The notes beneath the pieces were generated by a model, which was not told the DNA's origin, made no database searches, and worked only from the letters and a program-made list of their open reading frames with translations. Positions 57,889 through 64,000 of a stretch of 64,000 bases of DNA are shown here, piece after piece. Numbering within the stretch: the stretch's first letter is position 1; the number at the start of each line of letters is the position of its first letter. Origin of the DNA: FEN-1139 sp964396375 (GTDB lineage Bacteria; Myxococcota_A; Polyangia; Polyangiales; Polyangiaceae); the NCBI GenBank assembly GCA_964396375.1, contig CAYNEY010000017.1, positions 42,506 through 106,505 on the forward strand. Reading direction: 5' to 3'. A program made the position numbers and the translations under genes.

Positions 57889-58478
57889 ATGTTCTGATCG
57901 CAGCCGTGGGGGGACAGGGTGCGCTGCTCGCCGCGCGCGTGTTGGCCGAGGTGGGGAGGAGCTCAGGGAACGAGGTCAAGGTGTCTGAGATCCATGGCAT
58001 GTCGCAGCGAGGTGGTAGTGTGACGACCCACGTTCGCATCGCGCCACGGGTCCATTCCCCGGTCATCGAGCGTGGTGCGGTGGACGTGTTGCTCGCCTTT
58101 GAACTGCTCGAGGCGGCTCGGTACGTAGAGATGCTTCGACCAGGTGGTACGCTGCTCGCCAACACCCAGCGAATTCTGCCGCTACCAGTGCTGACCGGTG
58201 CCGTCGACTACCCCGAATCTTTGTTGACCGAACTGGGTCAACTCGAGGTTCTTCCTGTGTTGGTTGATGCCGCGAAGATCTCGACCGAGCTCGGAGAGCA
58301 GAAGGCCACCAACACGGTGCTGCTTGGCGTGTTCGCCGGTCTATTCTGGGAAACACTCGCGCCGTTCGAGCGCGCGGTGGCCGAGTTCGTTCCACAACGC
58401 CACCGTGAGATCAATTTGATCGCGCTTGGTCGAGGCTTCGAAGTCGGGCGCGGAACTACCCAAGGGAAGCAAGCATGA
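57885..58478 (+). CDS. iorB: Indolepyruvate ferredoxin oxidoreductase, beta subunit
   Basis: This 197-residue protein is the gamma/beta-type subunit of the 2-oxoacid:ferredoxin oxidoreductase family: MNVLIAAVGGQGALLAARVLAEV, KVSEIHGMSQRGGSVTTHVRI, then LLAFELLEAARYVEMLRPGG. The start codon overlaps the iorA stop (ATGA), and its end overlaps paaK, so the three proteins are coupled. Length and motifs match IorB. Confidence 0.95.
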   Translation: MNVLIAAVGGQGALLAARVLAEVGRSSGNEVKVSEIHGMSQRGGSVTTHVRIAPRVHSPVIERGAVDVLLAFELLEAARYVEMLRPGGTLLANTQRILPLPVLTGAVDYPESLLTELGQLEVLPVLVDAAKISTELGEQKATNTVLLGVFAGLFWETLAPFERAVAEFVPQRHREINLIALGRGFEVGRGTTQGKQA

Positions 58479-59776
58479 TCTGGAACCCGAGCTGTGAGTC
58501 GATGAGCCGCGATGAGCTGGTGGCGCGCCAGAGTCGACGCTTGTGCGACCTGGTGACGCGCGTGTATCACCAGGTGCCCTTCTACCGCCAGAAGATGCAG
58601 TCGCTGGGGCTGGTGCCTGAAGACATCCGGGGTGTCGAAGATCTACCGAAGCTGCCCTTCACCGAGAAGGAGGACCTGCGACAGCACTATCCGTTCGGTC
58701 TGTTCGCAGTGCCCCTGGAGCAGATTGTCCGTGTCCACGCCTCCTCTGGTACCACCGGGCGGGCCACCGTCGTTGGGTACACACGGCACGACATCGGGAT
58801 CTGGTCTGAGGTGGTGGCACGGGCCCTGGTCTCCGCCGGTGCCACACCGCATGACGTCGTGCAGGTTGCCTATGGCTACGGGCTGTTCACGGGTGGACTC
58901 GGGATTCACTACGGCGCCGAACGGATTGGAGCGACGGTGATCCCGGTCTCTGGTGGCAACACCAAGCGCCAGATTCAGCTGATGCGCGACCTTCGGAGCA
59001 CGGTGTTGACGTGCACACCTTCCTATGCACTTTATCTCAGCGAGACGATGACCGAGATGAAGATCGCGCGCTCGGAGCTCGCCCTAAGAATTGGAATTCT
59101 GGGTGCTGAGCCGTGGAGCGAGCCAATGCGACAGCAGATAGAGGAGCGCTTGGGAATCAGAGCCGTGGATATCTACGGTCTGAGCGAGGTGATTGGTCCT
59201 GGTGTGTCCGCGGAGTGCGAGGCCCGGGCCGGGCTGCATGTCGCGGAGGACCACTTCCTGCCGGAGGTGGTTGATCCGATGACGCTCGCTCCCCTTGGTG
59301 CAAAGACCGAGGGAGAGCTGGTGTTCACGACCCTCACCAAGGAAGGCATGCCGCTGCTCCGCTATCGGACCCGCGATCTGACCGAACTCGACGTCGCGCC
59401 CTGCAGTTGCGGTCGAACTTTGTGCCGAATGCGAAAATGCCTCGGGCGCAGTGATGACATGTTGATCATCCGGGGCGTCAACGTGTTTCCTTCCCAGATC
59501 GAGTGCGCTCTGCTGGAGGTTGCGGAGGTGGCTCCTCACTACTTGATCGTGGTGGAGCGGGAGCATAACCTGGACAACGTGACCCTGATGGTGGAGGTCG
59601 ACGAGCGGATCTTCGGCGGTACCATGGGTGAGCTCGAAGCCTTTACGCGCAAGGTCAAGAACGCCGTGGAAAATGGCGTCGGTCTCTCGATCGCTGTGAA
59701 GTTGGTCGAGCCGAAGACCATCGAACGTAGTGAGGGTAAGGCCAAACGTGTCCTCGACAAGCGCAAGCTTCTGTAG
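58475..59776 (+). CDS. paaK: Phenylacetate-CoA ligase-type enzyme
   Basis: This 433-residue adenylate-forming enzyme turns aryl-acetates into CoA thioesters with ATP. It shows LPFTEKEDLRQHYPFG, the P-loop VHASSGTTGRATVVGYT, YGYGLFTGGLGIHYGAE, ISGYGLSEV-like DIYGLSEVIGPGVSAE (A5-type motif), YRTRDLTEL and RSDDMLIIRGVNVFPSQIE, and the C-terminal Lys in ERSEGKAKRV. All are hallmarks of PaaK. In this operon it could convert free aryl-acetate to the same CoA esters that IorAB makes, or run in reverse to conserve ATP. The next gene is an ACT protein, a pairing seen in other genomes. Confidence 0.95.
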   Translation: MIWNPSCESMSRDELVARQSRRLCDLVTRVYHQVPFYRQKMQSLGLVPEDIRGVEDLPKLPFTEKEDLRQHYPFGLFAVPLEQIVRVHASSGTTGRATVVGYTRHDIGIWSEVVARALVSAGATPHDVVQVAYGYGLFTGGLGIHYGAERIGATVIPVSGGNTKRQIQLMRDLRSTVLTCTPSYALYLSETMTEMKIARSELALRIGILGAEPWSEPMRQQIEERLGIRAVDIYGLSEVIGPGVSAECEARAGLHVAEDHFLPEVVDPMTLAPLGAKTEGELVFTTLTKEGMPLLRYRTRDLTELDVAPCSCGRTLCRMRKCLGRSDDMLIIRGVNVFPSQIECALLEVAEVAPHYLIVVEREHNLDNVTLMVEVDERIFGGTMGELEAFTRKVKNAVENGVGLSIAVKLVEPKTIERSEGKAKRVLDKRKLL

Positions 59777-59798
59777 GACCGACACCGGGAGAACGTCG

Positions 59799-60236
59799 AT
59801 GATCATCCAGCAGCTGTCAGTGTTCTTGGAGAACCGTGCCGGGCGCCTTACCGAGGTGACACGGATTCTGGCACGTGCCGGCATCAACATCTCAGCCCAG
59901 TACATCGCCGAGGCCTCAGAATACGGTGTGCTCAGGATGGTGGTGTCCGAACCGGAGCGGGCCCGTAACGCGTTGGTAGAGCAGGGTTTCTCGGTGATCC
60001 TGACTGCGGTGCTGTGCGTTGCGGTCCCGGATGCACCGGGGGCGCTGCACCGCGTTCTCGAGATCCTGTCGGACGCCGATCAGAGCCTCGAGTACATGTA
60101 CGCGATGAGTCACGGAAATTACGCGCGCGTCATCCTGTGCACGCGTGACATTGCGCGGACCGTCGACGTGCTTCGAGAGAACCGACAGCAGCTAGTGGGG
60201 CTCGACGAGCTCTGCGGTCCGGCGTCCGCGCCATGA
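59799..60236 (+). CDS. ACT-domain protein (two ACT domains)
   Basis: This 145-residue protein consists of two ACT-like folds: QLSVFLENRAGRLTEVTRILARAGINI (first, about 1-65) and AVPDAPGALHRVLEILSDADQSLEYMYAM (second, about 70-140). ACT domains bind amino acids, so it may sense Phe, Tyr or Trp and tune the neighbouring IorAB and PaaK (inference from position). It has no catalytic or DNA-binding part. The ATG at 59799 is 22 bases after the paaK stop. The gene overlaps the next by 4 bp. Confidence 0.88.
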   Translation: MIIQQLSVFLENRAGRLTEVTRILARAGINISAQYIAEASEYGVLRMVVSEPERARNALVEQGFSVILTAVLCVAVPDAPGALHRVLEILSDADQSLEYMYAMSHGNYARVILCTRDIARTVDVLRENRQQLVGLDELCGPASAP

Positions 60237-61312
60237 CCTGGAGGGGCAGAGTCCGGCGCGGTCTGCGGATGGGTCCCTGGTTGCTCGGGGTGGGGTTGAT
60301 GGTGGTAACGGGACCGGGTGGTGCGGAGGAGTCGACTATGGTCGACGGAACCGATCGTGCTTGGGGTGTGGTTGATCTGCACGTCGACATCCCTTACCAA
60401 CTCGGTACGATGGCGCGCCCCATCGCCGTGGGCTCCGGGCAGTTCGTTGCCGAACGAGCCAAGCGTGCCGGTTACCGGGCGGTGGTCTTGGCGCTTTTCG
60501 TGCCGAAGCGTCCCGGCACCCAAGGTCCCGAGATAGGCGATCTCGAGCGGCTGTATCAGCGGTTGATGAAGGAACTCGAGCGCGATCCTGTTTTCCTCAT
60601 GCCGTGCGCCGAGCCGCGCGCGGGACGTCTCGCGACTTTTCTGGCAATCGAGGGTTCGGGCCCGCTCGCCGCCGATCTGGATCAGATTTCTGTGTGGGTG
60701 GAGCGCGGAGTTCGGCTGTTTGGGCTCGTCCACGCCGATGACAATCTGCTCTCCGCCTCGGCCACTGGCCTTGGAAGGAAGAGCGATGGGTTGACGGAGC
60801 GAGGTCGGGAGTTCGTAGCGCGTGTGACTCAGGAAGGGGGCATCGTGGATGTGTCGCATGCGTCCGATCGCGCTGCGCTGGAGGCGGTGGAGATCGCTCG
60901 CTCGTTGGGCGGCACGGTGGTGGCGTCGCATTCGAACGCGCGCTCAGTCACGCCGCATCCGCGCAACCTCCCGGATCCGGTCATCGCGGCGATCGGGGCC
61001 AGCGGTGGAGTGATCGGCGTCAATTTTCACTCGCCATTTCTGCGGAAGAAGGGCCGAGCCACGTTGGCCGATGCGGTCAGACACGTCCGATACCTCGTCG
61101 ATCGGGTTGGGGTCGACCACGTGGCAATCGGTTCTGACTTCGAGGGGGGCATCGTGCCGGCCCTGGGTCTCGAGAGCGCGGCTCGCATCGAACGACTGCC
61201 GGTCGCTCTCCGGGCCGCGGGCTTCGCGGAGGCGGAAATCGAGGCGATCCTCGGGGGGAATGCCTGGCGGTTGCTATCATCCCGAAAAAGGATGGTAAAA
61301 GGGCAGCCATGA
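60233..61312 (+). CDS. Membrane dipeptidase-family metallohydrolase (peptidase M19)
   Basis: This 359-residue enzyme has an export signal (MGPWLLGVGLMVVTGPGGA) and the M19 metal sites: VDLHVD (His50, Asp52), AIEGSGPL (bridging Glu), VASHSNARSV (His) and IGSDFEGG (Asp). M19 dipeptidases split a wide range of dipeptides, including those with D-residues at the second position. A start at 60272 would shorten the signal. It is coupled to the ACT gene by a 4-bp overlap and to the next by another. The export signal suggests it works outside the cytoplasm, perhaps supplying amino acids to the aryl-pyruvate pathway (inference). Confidence 0.88.
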   Translation: MTWRGRVRRGLRMGPWLLGVGLMVVTGPGGAEESTMVDGTDRAWGVVDLHVDIPYQLGTMARPIAVGSGQFVAERAKRAGYRAVVLALFVPKRPGTQGPEIGDLERLYQRLMKELERDPVFLMPCAEPRAGRLATFLAIEGSGPLAADLDQISVWVERGVRLFGLVHADDNLLSASATGLGRKSDGLTERGREFVARVTQEGGIVDVSHASDRAALEAVEIARSLGGTVVASHSNARSVTPHPRNLPDPVIAAIGASGGVIGVNFHSPFLRKKGRATLADAVRHVRYLVDRVGVDHVAIGSDFEGGIVPALGLESAARIERLPVALRAAGFAEAEIEAILGGNAWRLLSSRKRMVKGQP

Positions 61313-61848
61313 CCAATTCCAGCATGGCTCCGCTCGAGGCCTTCCCCGCGTGGCTCGCGTCCCTGGCTGTCGATGCCGAGGCGCTCGCGGGCGTGTTGCG
61401 AGACGAGTCCATTCCCGAGAGTGTGCGCCTGAGCTTAGCTGGTGCGCTCAACTACCTACTGCGCTCGATCGATCTCATCCCCGATGGTGTCGAGGATCTG
61501 GGTTACCTCGATGACGCCTTCGTTCTCCGAGTGAGCGCCCTTCTGGGGCGCGAACAAGCAGAAGAAGGATGGGAACACCCGGTGGTGGGGCCGCTCGCCG
61601 ACGCAGCGAACTTGATCGCCGAATTCCTTGGTGAAGACATGGTGCGACTCCGAGATTACGTGGCAAATCTTCGGATCGTCGTGGTGCGCGGCCGGAGTCC
61701 CGCCGACGTCGTTGCGGACGACCACGTGGCAGGACAGCTTGCCGAGGAGATCGGGAGCTTCGCACGAAGCTTCGAGATCCCCTCGTTTCACGCGGAGGAC
61801 AAGACCCTGATCAAGCTCCGCTCGTTTCTTCGCACCAAGTTGCCCTGA
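61309..61848 (+). CDS. YkvA-like DUF1232 protein
   Basis: This 179-residue protein contains the short DUF1232 pattern LNYLLRSIDLIPDGVEDLGYLDDAFVLRVSALL (key residues DLIPD, G and LDD). Such domains are small helical membrane-associated modules of unknown role. The rest is charged with helical segments. It overlaps the dipeptidase gene by 4 bp, so it belongs to the same operon. No enzymatic residues are evident. Confidence 0.75.
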   Translation: MTNSSMAPLEAFPAWLASLAVDAEALAGVLRDESIPESVRLSLAGALNYLLRSIDLIPDGVEDLGYLDDAFVLRVSALLGREQAEEGWEHPVVGPLADAANLIAEFLGEDMVRLRDYVANLRIVVVRGRSPADVVADDHVAGQLAEEIGSFARSFEIPSFHAEDKTLIKLRSFLRTKLP

Positions 61849-61986
61849 GACCGCACCAAGCCGGCAAGGTCAGGTGGCCGGTCTTCACAGAGTGGCTTTC
61901 AGGCCGACCTGGGGTGCGTCAGGATTGCGAATTTGGAACGAAATCGCGGGGACGTGAGTTTGCCATCGTTGCTCGCATCATCGACA

Positions 61987-63882
61987 ATGCTGGAGTCTCG
62001 ACCGATAAGCCCGATGAGTTCTGTTCGCCCTCTCGTCTCTGACCGCTATGCGGTTGTCCTACCCCTTGACTGCGGGCCGGGCTTCCTGCGTGGCGTGGCG
62101 TTCGACACCACCACCTCCGAGAACGTCGTGTGCGCAGTGCTTCCGAAGGCGAACGGTGGCGCCGTTTTGGCCGCGAAGGGTGTGCTGCACCGTCATCTGG
62201 CGGCGGTGCTCGATGTCGTGGAGCCGGTTCCGCCCGAAGCTTTCCCACCAAGCCTCAACCCCGCCGCGGATTCGGTGGTGGTGATTGCAGAATTGGTGCG
62301 CGGGCCACGGCTCGGCACGGCGACCGCCGAAGGTCCGATTGGTCGTGACAGGACGGTGGCTTGGTTCGTTAGGTTGGGGGAGGCCTTGCGGTCCCTTCAT
62401 GGAAAAAAAGCCGTTCATGGGGCGATCTCGAGTGACGCAGTGGTCACGAAGCCCATGGGGCGAGCGATCGCTCCGGTGCTCACTCAGTACCTCGCTCCTC
62501 CCCTCATTGCCTACGCCAGTCCCGAGCGGCTGCGTGGGGAGGGACCCTCAGTAGCCGATGATCTCTGGGCGCTGGGCGTCTTGTTTCATGAATCTCTGAC
62601 AGGCCGAAAGCCGTTTTCTGGTAGGACGCCGAGCGATCTCTTGCGCGCGATGCAGCAGCCGCTCGGGATAGCCGGGCTGGAGGCCTTCGAGCATGGTCGC
62701 GAACTCGCGGTGATCGCGCGGAGGTTGCTCGATCCCGAGCGTCGTCGTCGTTTCACGACTCTCGACGAGCTGCTGGACGTTTTTGAACGCTGGGAGCGGC
62801 GTACGGCGTTGCCGACGACATACTCCGAGGCGATCCGCTCGGGGTTCACCAATCGCGCCCAGGAGCAAGTTGTTCTGAGGGACGATGACCACCTGCTCGA
62901 GGAACGTCCTGCTGGGCTCGACGAGCTCGACGTTCGGTTGGATAGGGCTGAGCAGCATCGGGCCGAGGTGTTGGCGCTGCGCCCACGCGGTGACGCTGAG
63001 GCTGTCGGCAACGAGTCAACGCGCGCACCGGTCGGTGCAACCAACGTTCTGCGCCAGCGGGGCCGAGACCAACAGCGGCAGAGTGTTCCCCCCGAATCGT
63101 TCTCCACCCGACTAAGGCAGCGTCCTCGCTGGATGACCGCCACGCTGCCTTGGGTCGGCGGGCTCGCCTTGGTTGCGGGAGGTATTGGTGTCGGTGTCCT
63201 GCTGCGCGACGGCGAAGGTGAGTCAGGACAAAAGGCAAATCAAGTGCCGTCAGCGCCAGCCTCGGTCGCTCCGAGCACCGGAGCGAGCCCACTCTCACCG
63301 ACGGCGATGCGCGCTGAGGAGGGCCGATGTGTTCGCCGTTACTTCCTGGACGGGGCTTTCCCGGCGGGCATCGATCTCGAGTTTGTGTGCCGCGACGCGG
63401 ACTTCTTGGCAGTGACCCGTCGTCTCCATGAAACCGCCAGCCGGGGTGGAATGGAGCCGGACGCTGGTGCGGTCGCCTCTACCCCGTTGGCTGCTCCCAA
63501 ACCGTCGGTGGGAGCGGGGTTGGTGGTGACCCCGAGTGTGCTGCCGAAGAGCTGGCAATTGGGCTGGTATGAGCTGGTGGTGACGGGCATCGTTCAACAG
63601 AAGTGCTGTCGGACACCGCCGGTCATTCGGCTCCCCGAGGTGCCTGGGGTATGCCCAAGACTGGACGCGGTCGTGACTCGGCTCTCGATGGACAGTACGC
63701 GAGCCGGCGACATTTCGCCTGGAATAGCCACCTTCGATCAGAGCCTACTGTGCCTGATGGATCGGGGACTCCACACCGCGTACCCGTATCGCGCCGTTCC
63801 AACCAAGGCCCACAAGGCAGCCCTGCAACAGTTCCTGAAACATGCTGCGGAGACCGACGCCCGGCGTTCCGCGAATCGCTGA
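61987..63882 (+). CDS. Transmembrane pseudokinase
   Basis: This about 630-residue protein has a Ser/Thr kinase-like fold in its first 270 residues but lacks the catalytic set. The Gly loop is degenerate (DCGPGFLRGVAF), the catalytic loop reads HGAISSDAVV in place of HRDxKPxN, and no DFG is seen. The later kinase core is kept: ASPERLRG (for APE), VADDLWALGVLFHESLTGRKPF. A transmembrane helix (TLPWVGGLALVAGGIGVGVLL, about 398-418) leads to an outside part with Cys-rich patches (RCVRRYFLDG, QKCCRTPPV, LLCLMD). An ATG at 62014 or a TTG at 61933 are other possible starts. It may bind partners rather than phosphorylate. Confidence 0.78.
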   Translation: MLESRPISPMSSVRPLVSDRYAVVLPLDCGPGFLRGVAFDTTTSENVVCAVLPKANGGAVLAAKGVLHRHLAAVLDVVEPVPPEAFPPSLNPAADSVVVIAELVRGPRLGTATAEGPIGRDRTVAWFVRLGEALRSLHGKKAVHGAISSDAVVTKPMGRAIAPVLTQYLAPPLIAYASPERLRGEGPSVADDLWALGVLFHESLTGRKPFSGRTPSDLLRAMQQPLGIAGLEAFEHGRELAVIARRLLDPERRRRFTTLDELLDVFERWERRTALPTTYSEAIRSGFTNRAQEQVVLRDDDHLLEERPAGLDELDVRLDRAEQHRAEVLALRPRGDAEAVGNESTRAPVGATNVLRQRGRDQQRQSVPPESFSTRLRQRPRWMTATLPWVGGLALVAGGIGVGVLLRDGEGESGQKANQVPSAPASVAPSTGASPLSPTAMRAEEGRCVRRYFLDGAFPAGIDLEFVCRDADFLAVTRRLHETASRGGMEPDAGAVASTPLAAPKPSVGAGLVVTPSVLPKSWQLGWYELVVTGIVQQKCCRTPPVIRLPEVPGVCPRLDAVVTRLSMDSTRAGDISPGIATFDQSLLCLMDRGLHTAYPYRAVPTKAHKAALQQFLKHAAETDARRSANR

Positions 63883-63892
63883 ACCGCCAAGC

Positions 63893-63950
63893 TTAGAGCG
63901 CTTTTCAATGGCGCGAACCACACTTGATTGGCTTCGCCAATGCGCTCTAA
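63893..63950. repeat. Inverted repeat with inner hairpin at the right edge
   Basis: ttagagcgc (63893-63901) pairs with gcgctctaa (63942-63950), and inside it attggc-ttc-gccaat (63927-63941) forms a perfect hairpin. It stands just after the pseudokinase stop. It could be a transcript-end structure or the tip of a mobile element; there is no T-tract. Confidence 0.6.
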
Positions 63951-63964
63951 CTCCAATAGTAAGC

Positions 63965-63981
63965 CACCGCCTACGGCGGTG
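63965..63981. repeat. 7-bp hairpin caccgcc-tac-ggcggtg
   Basis: A second perfect hairpin stands 15 bases after the first. GC-rich short-loop hairpins of this kind are common in REP-like sequences and at ends of IS200/IS605-type elements. The window ends before any transposase could be seen, so this is only a hint. Confidence 0.5.
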
Positions 63982-64000
63982 TGACTCGAAAAGGCTCTGC

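Overview
This window comes from a GC-rich, predatory or soil-type member of the Myxococcota, most likely class Polyangia (inference). The signs are two MYXO-CTERM-type C-terminal sorting tails, three Hanks-type kinase-like genes, PilZ proteins of the myxobacterial paralogous type, an ECF sigma factor paired with a membrane-anchored TPR-like protein, many lipoproteins, and Gly-rich low-complexity linkers. Two 100-N runs show that it is a scaffold with estimated gap sizes, probably a draft or metagenome-derived assembly.

Left part (1-12880): a cell-surface plant-polysaccharide module. It encodes a right-handed beta-helix lipoprotein (partial), a CE1-like esterase, a GH2 glycosidase, a GH43-CBM6 enzyme and a GH30 xylanase-like enzyme. 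Between them lies a three-gene unit with an ECF sigma factor. Together the enzymes look suited to substituted xylan or arabinoxylan: backbone cutting (GH30), side-chain and oligomer removal (GH43, GH2) and de-esterification. Each enzyme is tethered either by an N-terminal lipid or by a C-terminal MYXO-CTERM tail, and the Gly-rich spacer always lies between anchor and catalytic domain.

Middle part (13.6-38.8 kb): tRNA-Arg(CCG), glyoxalase II with a downstream esterase, two divergent PilZ proteins, a Ser/Thr kinase, a protein with three DsbA-like domains, a kinase with two kinase domains, a MATE exporter, a HEAT-like lipoprotein, a diacylglycerol-kinase-type lipid kinase, CTP synthase, a peptide-binding lipoprotein, a PBP4-type carboxypeptidase and the large subunit of carbamoyl-phosphate synthase. 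This stretch is packed tightly, with overlapping ends and starts on opposite strands.

Right part (39-64 kb): rpmI-rplT-pheS (without infC or pheT), an RpoD-family sigma factor, a MocR/AspT-type aminotransferase, then an operon-like run with a TPR lytic transglycosylase, a peptide-binding lipoprotein and two Dpp/Opp permeases. These are followed by a YhcH-family protein, an unusual SDR with a Cys-pair motif, and a probable outer-membrane protein. A tightly overlapping operon follows (iorA-iorB-paaK-ACT protein-dipeptidase-YkvA) that should turn aryl-pyruvates into aryl-acetyl-CoA. The window ends with a transmembrane pseudokinase and a cluster of inverted repeats.

I found no CRISPR array, prophage, rRNA or complete insertion sequence. 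The most distinctive items are the anchor-spacer-enzyme architecture of the hemicellulase cluster, the tandem-domain kinase, the triple DsbA protein, the Cys-pair SDR with an altered active site, and the pseudokinase. All functions are read from motifs and general family knowledge; no database search was run.
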